64,000 nucleotides of DNA from the NCBI RefSeq assembly GCF_001704115.1, contig NZ_CP016895.1:3534001-3598000 (forward strand), given 5' to 3'. This document shows, piece after piece, positions 45,799 through 54,133 of the stretch. The translations under genes and the position numbers were made by a program. The notes under the pieces were generated by a model. The model saw only the letters and a list, made by a program, of their open reading frames with translations, was not told where the DNA came from and did no database searches. The stretch comes from Acinetobacter larvae. GTDB lineage: Bacteria > Pseudomonadota > Gammaproteobacteria > Pseudomonadales > Moraxellaceae. The stretch's first letter is position 1, and each line of letters opens with the position of its first letter.

Positions 45799-46938
45799 TT
45801 ATTCAACAGCACCATGCTGGATGTCAATCTCAGCATGCAAGGCCAGAGGTTCTGGCAGAATAATGGCTAATTTTTGACATAATGTACTCAATTGCGCACT
45901 ATCCTTCGGCAACAAAGTAATATGCCCTAACTTACGTCCAGCACGTTCGGTCTTGTTATACAGATGCAAATGCGCACCGTCTAAAGCCAAAACTTGTGCT
46001 GAATCTGGGTATTGTCCAATAATATTCACCATTACCGTCGGGGCAACCATTGCAGTTGAGCCCAAAGGTAGTCCAGCTACCGCACGGATATGATTTTCAA
46101 ATTGTGAACATATGGCGCCTTCAATAGACCAGTGACCAGAATTATGCACGCGTGGCGCCATCTCATTGGCCAACAAGCCTTGTTCGGTCACAAACAGTTC
46201 TAAGGTTAACACCCCTACATAGTCCAAACGATCGAGCAAACGACAAATATAATCTTGCGCCACCAATTGCAATTCGGCACTGTCAGGCGCTGGCACAATC
46301 GAATGCGATAAAATGCCATGATGATGATGGTTTTCAGCCAAAGGCCAGGTTTTTAATTCACCATCTTGTCCACGTACCGCAATAATGGACAACTCACGCG
46401 AAAAATCAACAAAGGCTTCAGCAACCAAATGTTGGGCAGGACCGAGCGCTTGCCAAGCCGCCTGAATATCAGCCCTTTCACGCAGCACAAACTGACCTTT
46501 GCCATCATAACCACCTGTGGCGGTTTTTAAGACCAAAGGGAGTCCCAACTCAGCCACAGCTTGTTCTAAGTCAGCTTCACAATGCACCGCACGATAAGGC
46601 GCAACAGGAATAGCCAATTCATCGAATAAGGCTTTTTCCAGCAAACGGTTTTGTGCCGTAGCCAAGGCTTGACGCGGCGGATATAAAGTTTGCGTTTGAA
46701 TGAGTTGGTCGACATCAGCTAATGGGGTATTTTCAAATTCAAGGCTGAACACATCAGCACTGGCAATGAACTGCTGTAAAGCATCTGGCGCTTGGTTTGC
46801 AATAACTGCACCCAATTGTGCAGCAGGACAATGCGTATCTGCTTCATAAAAGCAACATTGAATATTTAAAGGTAAAGCAGCTTGTGCCATCATACGACCC
46901 AACTGCCCACCACCGAAAATGCCAATGGTTTTATTCAT
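45799..46938 (-). CDS. purK: N5-carboxyaminoimidazole ribonucleotide synthase
   Basis: PurK makes N5-CAIR from AIR, bicarbonate and ATP. The 379-residue ATP-grasp protein (E. coli 355) begins with IGIFGGGQLGRMMAQAA. It has LKTATGGYDGKGQF near residue 136, EAFVDFSRELSIIAVRG near 170, and NEMAPRVHNSGHWSIEG near 258. It follows purE by 15 bp, forming the standard purEK pair. Confidence 0.96.
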   Translation of the reverse strand: MNKTIGIFGGGQLGRMMAQAALPLNIQCCFYEADTHCPAAQLGAVIANQAPDALQQFIASADVFSLEFENTPLADVDQLIQTQTLYPPRQALATAQNRLLEKALFDELAIPVAPYRAVHCEADLEQAVAELGLPLVLKTATGGYDGKGQFVLRERADIQAAWQALGPAQHLVAEAFVDFSRELSIIAVRGQDGELKTWPLAENHHHHGILSHSIVPAPDSAELQLVAQDYICRLLDRLDYVGVLTLELFVTEQGLLANEMAPRVHNSGHWSIEGAICSQFENHIRAVAGLPLGSTAMVAPTVMVNIIGQYPDSAQVLALDGAHLHLYNKTERAGRKLGHITLLPKDSAQLSTLCQKLAIILPEPLALHAEIDIQHGAVE

Positions 46939-46953
46939 GAGCTTTGCCTTAGT

Positions 46954-47469
46954 TTAGTTCTGACCTGGAATATTATTGCGTGCAACTTTTTCAGTTTGCG
47001 CAGCACGGAACTGGGCAACTTTCTCAGCAATTTCTGGGTGTGTTAAGGCTAAAATTTGTGCCGCCAATAATGCAGCATTACTGGCACCAGCAGGTCCAAT
47101 CGCCAAGGTACCCACTGCAATACCAGCAGGCATTTGTACGATAGACAATAAAGAATCGACGCCATTTAAAATAGAAGATTTAACAGGAACACCCAGTACA
47201 GGGAGCGCTGTTTTTGCGGCACACATACCAGGCAAATGGGCAGCACCACCGGCACCTGCAATAATGACTTGTATACCACGCGCCGCGGCAGTCTCAGCAT
47301 ACTCAAATAAACGATCTGGCGTGCGATGCGCAGAAACGACTTCAGCTTCAAAAGGGACACCAAGTTGCTTGAGCATATTGGCAGTGTGTTCTAGAGTCGC
47401 CCAATCGGATTGGGACCCCATGATAATTCCAACTAATGGTTGAGCTTCAGCTGCTTCGACCGCATTCAT
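46954..47469 (-). CDS. purE: N5-carboxyaminoimidazole ribonucleotide mutase
   Basis: PurE rearranges N5-CAIR to CAIR, working after PurK. The 171-residue protein has [17 protein letters not shown] near residue 14, [14 protein letters not shown] near 44 with the active-site histidine, [15 protein letters not shown] near 71, and [18 protein letters not shown] near 89. It is the first gene of purEK. Its leader has a -10 box and a palindrome that may be regulatory. Confidence 0.96.
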   Translation of the reverse strand: MNAVEAAEAQPLVGIIMGSQSDWATLEHTANMLKQLGVPFEAEVVSAHRTPDRLFEYAETAAARGIQVIIAGAGGAAHLPGMCAAKTALPVLGVPVKSSILNGVDSLLSIVQMPAGIAVGTLAIGPAGASNAALLAAQILALTHPEIAEKVAQFRAAQTEKVARNNIPGQN

Positions 47470-47502
47470 TACGAGTATTCCAGAGATTTAAAGAGGGAAA
47501 AT

Positions 47503-47518
47503 CTTGACGGGCGTCAAG
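47503..47518. promoter_or_regulatory. Palindrome in the purEK leader
   Basis: cttgacg and cgtcaag are separated by gg, 34 bp upstream of the purE ATG. In RNA on the minus strand it would form a short hairpin followed by atttt. It does not match the enterobacterial PurR operator as I know it. Confidence 0.5.
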
Positions 47519-47542
47519 TTTTAAATGAATTAGAAGCTCGCT

Positions 47543-47570
47543 ATTATAGACTGAAAATGAAGCACAATAA
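47543..47570 (-). promoter_or_regulatory. Candidate purEK promoter
   Basis: The minus strand has TATAAT (47548-47543) with a weak TTATTG (47570-47565) 16 bp upstream. Transcription would start near 47536, placing the palindrome about 20-35 nt into the leader. Confidence 0.55.
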
Positions 47571-47682
47571 AATTATCATCGATAATTTCTTTATTATTTT
47601 ATCTCACCTATTGAAATGGCAAATGAAATGACAAACCCAATATCAAGCATGCTAAGTACTCAAGCAAAATCTAGCCATAATC

Positions 47683-47714
47683 CGACTAAAACCCAACTAA
47701 AACCTAACTAAAAT
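47683..47714. repeat. 11-bp degenerate tandem repeat, three copies
   Basis: cgactaaaacc, caactaaaacc and taactaaaata follow each other at 47683-47693, 47694-47704 and 47705-47715. They lie just before the terminator of the 47779 gene, between it and purE. Confidence 0.7.
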
Positions 47715-47748
47715 AAAGCGAGCTCAGTCAATCAACCAAACTCGCTTT
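47715..47748 (-). terminator. Terminator of the SMP_2-like gene
   Basis: aaagcgag and ctcgcttt pair over 8 bp around an 18-nt loop. On the minus strand tattttag follows. It lies 30 bp past the stop at 47779. Confidence 0.6.
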
Positions 47749-47778
47749 TCATCAACATCGCAACCATGGTGATGCTTA

Positions 47779-49068
47779 TTATTTTCCAACTTGATCTGGT
47801 GCATGCTGCTGAAGACTGGAATGATTTTTACCACGTAAAATTTCAGTACGCATTTCTTGCACTAGGTTTGCCAAATCGCTATTTAAACCATTGACCATGA
47901 AGGCGTGGCGCGTGAGGACACTGCTTGGGTTTGGCATCGCCACCAGTTGGTATTGCTCACAAATTGTTTTAAGCTGCTCATTGCTCAAATATAATGCCAT
48001 TTCTTTGGCGATCAATTGTTGTGTAAGGCGTGCCGCAGCTTGAGGTGCATTGAGCTGCATGACTTCAACAGCCATTGCAACCCCACAACGCGTTTGCAGT
48101 ACAAAACGACGTTCTTCACGATAACGCTTATATAAAACGTCGGATAATAACTGAAAAACCGAACCAATCAGTAATAAACATGCAACCGCTTGTGGATGCG
48201 TTATGGTCGCAGAGAGCATGGCACCTTGTTGATTAAACTTCTGCTGCACCATAATGAGTTTTGGATCAAGCTGATAATACTGGGTACATTGCTCAATACT
48301 TTTTTCGAGAAAAATCTGACAAAGATTGAAGTATGGAATAGACACCGATTGGTTCACGGTTTTCAACAACTGTTTTGGATCATAATATTGGATATTAATC
48401 GCCACAATATCTTCGCCAGCCACAGCTTGATCGGATAGTTTGCGCTCCAGTGCTTTATTTTCCTGCTGTTGTTGCTGTGCCTGCGCAATCGCCAAAGCTT
48501 GCTGATTTTTCTCTGCTTCTAAAGCCTCAGTGAGTTGTATGATTTCATGTTTGAGGCGAGCTTCTTGGTTCATACGCGCTAAATACTCGCTACGTGTTGG
48601 GCGTGCAATAGCACGATAAGCCAACCACAATAAAGCATGAATCAAGAGTGAAACAACAATAGCCCACCACTGGCTCCGTAAGATTTCACCCGTACTGGGC
48701 TTAATCAGCGTAACTTCTACACGACCAATTTTCTTCTCGTTTAACAACGCATCACGGACAAAGACTTCTCCTTCACGTGTTTTGGCAAGACCACTCGTCG
48801 CCAATACCTGCTGACGAGCATCCAAAATGCGAATGGCTGCTACACTTGGATTCGTTGCATAGCGCTTTGCAATCAGAGCCAAAGAAATTGTATTGGCTGA
48901 TTCGAGTTCAAGCATACTATCTGTGACCAATTGACTGGTCATGAGCTGACCTTGATTGGTACGATTTTCCTTAAGTTGGTGCGTAGTCGCGACCACCATC
49001 AAGAAAGTGTGTAATGCAAAGCTTATAATCAGTAGGCTAGCAAATAGCCCTTGTCGAGGCGCATTCAA
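47779..49068 (-). CDS. Membrane protein divergent to serB (SMP_2/YtjB/AhpA-like)
   Basis: The 429-residue product has a membrane helix at about residues 8-27 and a periplasmic region with AAIRILDARQQVLATSG near 78, then a second helix at about 133-152. A long Gln/Glu-rich coiled coil (about 165-215) and a cytoplasmic domain follow. The N-terminal half resembles the SMP_2 family (E. coli YtjB/Smp, Pasteurella AhpA), and ytjB is also divergent to serB in E. coli. YtjB has only 214 residues, so this protein carries an additional C-terminal domain I cannot name. The topology is like that of a membrane sensor. Function is unknown. Confidence 0.6.
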   Translation of the reverse strand: MNAPRQGLFASLLIISFALHTFLMVVATTHQLKENRTNQGQLMTSQLVTDSMLELESANTISLALIAKRYATNPSVAAIRILDARQQVLATSGLAKTREGEVFVRDALLNEKKIGRVEVTLIKPSTGEILRSQWWAIVVSLLIHALLWLAYRAIARPTRSEYLARMNQEARLKHEIIQLTEALEAEKNQQALAIAQAQQQQQENKALERKLSDQAVAGEDIVAINIQYYDPKQLLKTVNQSVSIPYFNLCQIFLEKSIEQCTQYYQLDPKLIMVQQKFNQQGAMLSATITHPQAVACLLLIGSVFQLLSDVLYKRYREERRFVLQTRCGVAMAVEVMQLNAPQAAARLTQQLIAKEMALYLSNEQLKTICEQYQLVAMPNPSSVLTRHAFMVNGLNSDLANLVQEMRTEILRGKNHSSLQQHAPDQVGK

Positions 49069-49145
49069 TTTAAACTTCCAAAGAAAATATATTTAATTTC
49101 GATTATGATGCTCACATTAGTTGTCGCGCACACACGAGTCAATTC

Positions 49146-50369
49146 ATGCGAGAAATCATTCATATTTCATTCTTAGGGCCAAAGCAACCGAGCCACTGTA
49201 CACGCGTTATGCAAGCACTTTCTGCATATCGCCTAGACATTTTAGATTTTGAACAAAAGATCAGTTATGGTCAATTGAGCCTGAGCACTGTCATTGCATT
49301 CGATCATGCTGATAGCAAAGCACAGCTTATGAAAGAACTTCCAATTTTAGCACAGGATCTAAAGCTAACAGTGCAACTCACCCCAATTTTAACCACTGAA
49401 TCTATATCAAAAAATATGAATAATCCGCAGCAATACTATATCGTTACCGCCATCGCAAATCAGCTCAGTGCTGCAGAAATTGCAAAACTCACACAAATGC
49501 TTGAACAGCTTGGCGCTCAGATTGAACAAATTACCACTTTATCAGAGACAGATACTAAAAATCCTCTGATTCCTAAAGACTTACGACGTCACAGCCTACA
49601 AGTTAAAATTTCTGCAACCCAGCTAACCTTTGATGTTTTACGTCATGCATGTTTAGCGCTTGCAGATCAACTGAGCATTGATATTGCAGCGCAAACAGAT
49701 GAGATCTATGCTACAGAGCAACGTTTAATCTGTTTTGATATGGATTCCACCCTCATTGGGCAAGAAGTGATTGATGAACTCGCCAAGGAAGCCGGTATTG
49801 GCGCACAAGTTGCTGAAATTACCGAGCGTGCCATGCAAGGTGAATTAGACTTCCAACAAAGCTTCCGTGCCCGTGTTGCGTTGCTCAAAGGACTAGACGC
49901 GGCGGTTTTGCCTAAAATTGCAGCACGTTTAACCATCAATGAAGGTGCTGCACATCTTATTGCAACGTTAAAAGCTCGCGGCTTTAGAACAGCTATTTTT
50001 TCAGGTGGTTTTCAATACTTTGCAGAATATGTACAAGCACAACTGGGAATAGATGAAGTGCATGCCAATCACCTTGATATCGTCGATGGTGTACTGACTG
50101 GTGAGGTTCAACATTCTATTGTAGACGCCACACGTAAAGCAGAATTATTACAACATCTTGCAGATAAGATGCAGATATCTTTGGCACAAACGATTGCTGT
50201 AGGTGATGGTGCTAACGATCTCGCCATGCTCTCACATGCAGGTTTGGGAGTAGCTTTTCGAGCCAAACCTAAAGTACGACAAAGTGCCGCACAGGCCATT
50301 TCTCATATGGGTCTCGATGCGATTTTATATTTACTCGGTATACATGACCAGGACCGTACTGCAGCTTAA
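49146..50369 (+). CDS. serB: Phosphoserine phosphatase
   Basis: SerB dephosphorylates phosphoserine, the last step of serine synthesis. The 407-residue protein is longer than E. coli SerB (322) because it has two ACT-like domains in front (IHISFLGPKQPSHCTRVMQA near residue 5 and QQYYIVTAIANQLSAAEIAK near 95). The HAD core holds ICFDMDSTLIGQEVIDELA near 196 (nucleophile and acid aspartates), FSGGFQYF near 285 and VGDGANDLAMLSHAGLGVA near 353. Tandem ACT-type N-termini occur in mycobacterial and pseudomonad SerB. It diverges from the membrane protein gene with 77 bp between. Confidence 0.95.
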   Translation: MREIIHISFLGPKQPSHCTRVMQALSAYRLDILDFEQKISYGQLSLSTVIAFDHADSKAQLMKELPILAQDLKLTVQLTPILTTESISKNMNNPQQYYIVTAIANQLSAAEIAKLTQMLEQLGAQIEQITTLSETDTKNPLIPKDLRRHSLQVKISATQLTFDVLRHACLALADQLSIDIAAQTDEIYATEQRLICFDMDSTLIGQEVIDELAKEAGIGAQVAEITERAMQGELDFQQSFRARVALLKGLDAAVLPKIAARLTINEGAAHLIATLKARGFRTAIFSGGFQYFAEYVQAQLGIDEVHANHLDIVDGVLTGEVQHSIVDATRKAELLQHLADKMQISLAQTIAVGDGANDLAMLSHAGLGVAFRAKPKVRQSAAQAISHMGLDAILYLLGIHDQDRTAA

Positions 50370-50858
50370 ATTCAGCGCGTAGGTCAGCAGCTTAGATACA
50401 ACTTAGATGATGTTTGAACAGTAGAATAGCCTTGCGCTGGCTGTTTTTCTCTGGATCAACATCATCTGCACTGCAGACGCAGACCCGCAATTTTATCTGT
50501 TTGACGCGCGAATTGAATAAGGCTTAAACAGCGGTCAAGTGCCCTAAACACAAAGTGTTGGTAATTTAAAAAAACATAATACCTTGTAAAAGAATCGCTG
50601 TATTTTAATGTAATGACACGCCAAGATTGTATTTGATTATGCTGCAACAGAATTAAGCTTTTAAATAATGTAATTACAATTAAATATTGCGTCATGCTGT
50701 GTCGTATAGGAAATAAAAGGCTCTTTTCTTCTGTAAAAAACCCTCCATAATGCATGCATAAAACGTGATAAAAGTTCGAATAAACAACTGCAATAATTCT
50801 CAGTTAAAAATTCGAAGCATGGTAGGTAGAGCCATCATCATGATTGACGGAGGTTTTT
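50370..50858. other. Intergenic region after serB
   Basis: About 490 bp. It contains a likely serB terminator at 50425-50450. A minus-strand frame of 97 codons (50462-50755) has no recognisable protein character and no ribosome-binding site. Nothing else is supportable. Confidence 0.45.
50425..50450 (+). terminator. Probable serB terminator
   Basis: aatagcc and ggctgtt pair over 7 bp (one G-U) around a 7-nt loop, followed by ttttct. It lies 55 bp past the serB stop. Confidence 0.5.
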
Positions 50859-51173
50859 ATGACAACAACGATCTTTACATCAATTTTAGGATTTAGCCTA
50901 ATTGCTGTAGCGTTATCGGCTATTTTCTTTTCGCCTTATCGTCATTGGTTAGGATTTATGTTTGCGGGTATGCTGTTTTGGGGGCTCTTAGAGACTGTAC
51001 GTTTTAGTGTACAAAACCTTTTTGACCTATCACTCGCTTTGAGCTATTTAACAGCTTTTAGTGTTGCCATGTTAGCTTTAACAGCTTATTTGCTACACGA
51101 AGATAAACGCTCACAAAAAGCCTTAGCCAATCGCCGATATATTGAACATACACCGGTGTACGATGAAGAATAA
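50859..51173 (+). CDS. Small hypothetical membrane protein
   Basis: I recognise no family. The 104-residue product starts at the ATG at 50859, preceded by an excellent Shine-Dalgarno sequence, ggagg; an in-frame TTG 15 bp upstream lies before that site. Three hydrophobic segments (about residues 5-25, 30-48 and 58-80) are followed by a charged tail with HEDKRSQKALANRRYIEHTP. It probably sits in the inner membrane with the tail in the cytoplasm. A good ribosome-binding site and an own terminator argue for a real gene. Confidence 0.68.
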   Translation: MTTTIFTSILGFSLIAVALSAIFFSPYRHWLGFMFAGMLFWGLLETVRFSVQNLFDLSLALSYLTAFSVAMLALTAYLLHEDKRSQKALANRRYIEHTPVYDEE

Positions 51174-51244
51174 GATATTCAATTTATAATGAACAACATC
51201 CCCTATCCTCGCTCGTACTTGGGAAAGATGTTGTATTATTCTTT

Positions 51245-51272
51245 CAGTCACCCCGAATAGGTGACTGTTTTA
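51245..51272 (+). terminator. Terminator of the small membrane protein gene
   Basis: cagtcacc and ggtgactg pair over 8 bp around a 7-nt loop, followed by ttttat. A looser stem (acaacatc with gatgttgt, 51192-51234) precedes it. Confidence 0.8.
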
Positions 51273-51333
51273 TAGTAAAAATTAACCTAATCACACTGCT
51301 CACTGTGATCTCAATTGTTAGCTCAATATAGCT

Positions 51334-51430
51334 TTGATGAAAATTGTTATTTTGATGAAGATTGTTATATTGAAGTGACTATGCGGAAGTGTGTTGAAGA
51401 TAACTATGTTGAAACTTACTATGCTGAAGG
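51334..51430 (+). repeat. Degenerate 15/18-bp tandem repeats
   Basis: ttgatgaaaattgttatt (51334-51351) is followed by ttgatgaagattgttata (51352-51369). Further on, ttgaagataactatg (51394-51408) is followed by ttgaaacttactatg (51409-51423) and a partial unit. All periods are multiples of three. In one frame (TTG at 51315 to the stop ending at 51470, 51 codons) they encode recurring acidic-aromatic units such as FDENCY, FDEDCY, VEDNY and VETYY. Whether the frame is translated is unknown; an internal ATG lies at 51381. Confidence 0.65.
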
Positions 51431-51583
51431 AGCAATAATTCCCTATACTGATAAAGGGCATAAATCATAGACGCATAGAAAACTATGGTGTGTTGTTACA
51501 AAAATTTGTTCTATAAAGCTATCATTTTATAAAAACAAGATATGGTACGATGGTGGCAATCTTGAAATCATAACAATGCTGAG

Positions 51584-52072
51584 ATGATGCCTATGAAATT
51601 CCCTGCAATTCCTGTTGTTAAATTGCCCGTGATTGATGCAAGTACTGATCCACTTGACCTGCTGGTCTTGGGTTTAGCATTACGTATGAAACAACTTGCA
51701 CGTACTAGCCCTAAATTTATTGAACTCATTCATGATCGTCAGTTTAGAATCCAAATTGGCTCTGCAGACGGTGCTGCACGGCAGATTATTGTCGATCACG
51801 GTCAGATCGCAACTACGCCAGATCAAAGCACAACAGCTGATTTTAGCTTACAATTCGCCAGCTCAGAGCAAGGGGTAAAAACCTTGGTCAAAGGCGATCC
51901 AACAGCATTTATGACTGGAATGCAGGATGGTAGCATCAATATGGAAGGGGATTTTGGTCTATTGGTTTGGTTTAACCAAGCCGCCAAACTCATCCCACCC
52001 AAGCTCCCTCAGCCCGTTCAGCAAAAAGTTAAGCAAGTGCGTAAATTTATTCAACAACGCCTAGCCAAATAA
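51584..52072 (+). CDS. SCP2 sterol-binding domain protein
   Basis: This is a 162-residue SCP2-fold protein, which forms a hydrophobic pocket for lipids or acyl chains. FIELIHDRQFRIQIGSADGA near residue 41 and the segment TADFSLQFASSEQGVKTLVKGDPTAFMTGM around 80-110, with DGSINMEGDFGLLVWFNQ after it, follow the SCP2 pattern. Bacterial relatives include UbiJ-type accessory proteins of ubiquinone synthesis, but ubi genes are not adjacent, so I do not extend the name. The start ATG at 51584 is followed by two further in-frame ATGs. It ends at a strong shared terminator. Confidence 0.82.
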   Translation: MMPMKFPAIPVVKLPVIDASTDPLDLLVLGLALRMKQLARTSPKFIELIHDRQFRIQIGSADGAARQIIVDHGQIATTPDQSTTADFSLQFASSEQGVKTLVKGDPTAFMTGMQDGSINMEGDFGLLVWFNQAAKLIPPKLPQPVQQKVKQVRKFIQQRLAK

Positions 52073-52112
52073 AACACTGCTGGATGTCAGCGCTCAGATT
52101 CACGCATCCAAT

Positions 52113-52144
52113 AAAAAAGCATAGCCCTCGGGCTATGCTTTTTT
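52113..52144. terminator. Bidirectional terminator, SCP2 gene and TIGR02001 gene
   Basis: A 15-bp perfect stem (aaaaaagcatagccc with its complement) around a 2-nt loop, with A- and T-runs on both sides, between convergent genes. Confidence 0.92.
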
Positions 52145-52165
52145 GCTAAGACTTATTGTTATCAC

Positions 52166-53059
52166 TTAGAATGCGTAACGTACACCTGCGACAACCATAT
52201 TCTTTTGATTTTCACCGCTACGGTTTTCACCCCCCACGATGTACTTTAACCAGCCTGTTGCTTGTGGGTTGTTAAAGAGATCATGTGTCAGTTGAACGGT
52301 AGCATGGCGGAATACAAAATCTTCTGTGGTATTGATTAAACCACCATTTTTACCGCCTTCATATTTACCGTTATCTTGGAACCAAGAGAAACCAGAGCTC
52401 AAGTTTGCGGTAAAGCCTTTCGGTAATGGATGCTCATAACCAAGTTCGACATAGGTATCCCCTTGGTTCATATAGATTGTGTCATTTAAATAAGACTGCA
52501 CACTTAAAGACACAGCATTACCAATATCTTTGTTCACTGGATGATTTAAAAAGACACCAGCTTCCACACCCGTACTATTTTTACTACCTGGGTATAAATA
52601 GGTTGCCACTTGTAAATCATAGCTCAAGTCATTGTATTTATTTGCATAACCCACAAAGAAATCATGCTCATAAAAATCTGCTGCAGAACGGCTTACATTT
52701 GATTTCGCTTCTGCTTTTTGCAATGCTGTCAGTGCATTATTGTTGTCAATATTCTGTTTTTCTTGCGTTTCAGCAAAAGAATAACCCAGTTTAGAGACCC
52801 AATATGCCGCATATAAACCTTTATAACTACCGTTTAAATAACCTTGAATCACGGTATCGTCATTTTCTGGACTCTTGGTACCACCACGTGACACATAGGC
52901 AGAAACCGCGCCAATCCATCCAGATACTTGAAACTGGTCATCCTGACTCGGTTGTGCTTGTTGTGGTTGTGTTGTTTGCTCAGCTGAATCTGAGTGAGCG
53001 TAGGCAAACATAGGGCTCATCACAGCCAATGCACCTATTAAAATTCCTAGCTTTTTCAT
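52166..53059 (-). CDS. TIGR02001-family outer-membrane protein (second copy)
   Basis: This is a 297-residue predicted outer-membrane barrel related to the protein at 6214-6972. I start at the ATG at 53059, where a signal peptide begins (MKKLGILIGALAVMSPMFAYA); the frame extends 14 codons upstream. After a Gln-rich linker (about 25-40) comes the shared family motif SAYVSRGGTKSPENDDTVIQ near 51-70. Tyr-rich strands follow, and the C-terminus VVAGVRYAF matches that of its paralogue (VVLGLAYDF). It carries an insertion of about 20 residues relative to the paralogue near residue 100. No function is established for the family. Confidence 0.8.
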   Translation of the reverse strand: MKKLGILIGALAVMSPMFAYAHSDSAEQTTQPQQAQPSQDDQFQVSGWIGAVSAYVSRGGTKSPENDDTVIQGYLNGSYKGLYAAYWVSKLGYSFAETQEKQNIDNNNALTALQKAEAKSNVSRSAADFYEHDFFVGYANKYNDLSYDLQVATYLYPGSKNSTGVEAGVFLNHPVNKDIGNAVSLSVQSYLNDTIYMNQGDTYVELGYEHPLPKGFTANLSSGFSWFQDNGKYEGGKNGGLINTTEDFVFRHATVQLTHDLFNNPQATGWLKYIVGGENRSGENQKNMVVAGVRYAF

Positions 53060-53161
53060 AAAAAAATACTGAATTAGTTGTTGAGATCGGATTATAGTCA
53101 TATTTTTGTAAAGTTTGAAATAACTACAAAATATTAAGTTTAGATTTACATCCTTAAAAAA

Positions 53162-53195
53162 GTGAAAAAGCCAATAATTTTATTGGCTTTTTCAC
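53162..53195 (-). terminator. Terminator of ppa
   Basis: gtgaaaaagccaata and tattggctttttcac pair over 15 bp around attt, 40 bp past the ppa stop. Confidence 0.88.
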
Positions 53196-53236
53196 AACTT
53201 TTTTCAAGATCAATAACTTATCAAAGTTAGCGCCGA

Positions 53237-53764
53237 TTATTTTTTAGCAGCTTCGATTGATTTTAAAATCTCAGCTTTTGCAGATTCTGCATTTTCCCAA
53301 CCGGTTAATTTGACCCATTTACCTGGTTCTAAATCTTTATAGTGTTGGAAGAAATGTTCAATTTGTTGTAATAGCAATGCGGGGAGATCGCTATATTCTT
53401 GTACATCTTTATACAATGGAGATAATTTGTCATGTGGTACTGCAATGAGTTTCGCATCGATACCGCCATCATCTTCCATGTTCAGTTTGCCCACAGGACG
53501 ACAACGAATCACTGAACCAGGGACTACAGGATGCGGTGTAACCACCAAGACATCAAGCGGGTCACCATCTTCTGACAATGTGTTTGGAATATAACCGTAG
53601 TTCGCTGGATAGAACATGGCTGTACCCATAAAACGGTCTACAAAGAGCGCGTCAGAATCTTTATCGATTTCGTATTTGATTGGCGCTGCGTTTGCAGGAA
53701 TTTCAATCACGACATAAATATCATTTGGTACATCTTTTCCCGCAGGAATATCGTTGTAGCTCAT
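53237..53764 (-). CDS. ppa: Inorganic pyrophosphatase
   Basis: Ppa hydrolyses pyrophosphate and pulls biosynthetic reactions forward. I start at the ATG at 53764, giving 175 residues (E. coli 176) and the conserved [20 protein letters not shown] start. Metal and substrate residues are visible in [15 protein letters not shown] near 30, [11 protein letters not shown] near 50, and [13 protein letters not shown] near 62. The product is cytoplasmic and essential in most bacteria. It stands alone with a strong terminator. Confidence 0.96.
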   Translation of the reverse strand: MSYNDIPAGKDVPNDIYVVIEIPANAAPIKYEIDKDSDALFVDRFMGTAMFYPANYGYIPNTLSEDGDPLDVLVVTPHPVVPGSVIRCRPVGKLNMEDDGGIDAKLIAVPHDKLSPLYKDVQEYSDLPALLLQQIEHFFQHYKDLEPGKWVKLTGWENAESAKAEILKSIEAAKK

Positions 53765-53806
53765 AAAAAACTCTTTCGGCTTAGGTCTAAATTGGAATTT
53801 TTGCAA

Positions 53807-54133
53807 TTATAACGCTTAATTGCATTCACATACTGCTATTGTACAAATTGCAGTGCATTTTTTAAATTGTCAGGATAAAGCAGATTTAATCTGTCAAACT
53901 ATCACATAACCATTCAAGTAAATCATGCAAGATGATGATCTATGGAAATAAATTTATTCGTGCTCGCACACCTTGTCTAATTTCCAACATGCTTCTTATA
54001 AGCGTGCTATTGAATCTGTTTGAAGTCAGCATCATTACAGAAATGCCGCAGAAACAATCTCAGAAACAATCTCAAAAACAACCTTAGAAATGATCTTAAA
54101 AATAATTCCTAGGGTAATCGCACAGCAGAATCA
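53807..54133. other. Intergenic region with a 12-bp minisatellite
   Basis: About 330 bp upstream of ppa and downstream of the MAPEG gene. It contains the repeat at 54049-54108. A plus-strand frame of 51 codons (53932-54087) runs through it, with a hydrophobic middle and a Gln/Lys/Ser-repeat tail, but lacks a convincing ribosome-binding site. I do not call it a gene. Confidence 0.45.
54049..54108. repeat. 12-bp degenerate tandem repeat, five copies
   Basis: cagaaacaatct is present twice exactly (54049-54060, 54061-54072). Then come caaaaacaacct, tagaaatgatct and taaaaataattc, each 12 bp. The identity falls along the array, as expected for old slippage products. Confidence 0.8.

Larger units (their letters stand above)
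51174..51583. other. Intergenic region with repeats and a short open frame
   Basis: About 410 bp between the small membrane protein and the SCP2 gene. It holds a terminator at 51245-51272 and a degenerate repeat array at 51334-51430 with a continuous 51-codon frame. The rest is AT-rich. Confidence 0.5.

Noticed and set aside
46976..47443. 155-codon plus-strand frame opposite purE
   Set aside because: A long antisense frame caused by the codon pattern of purE; no start signal or domain.
50462..50755. 97-codon minus-strand frame in the gap after serB
   Set aside because: No ribosome-binding site, no recognisable domain, and composition like non-coding AT-rich DNA. The serB terminator is close by.
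54049..54108. Possible CRISPR array
   Set aside because: Units are contiguous 12-bp tandem repeats with no spacers, and no cas gene is present anywhere in the window.
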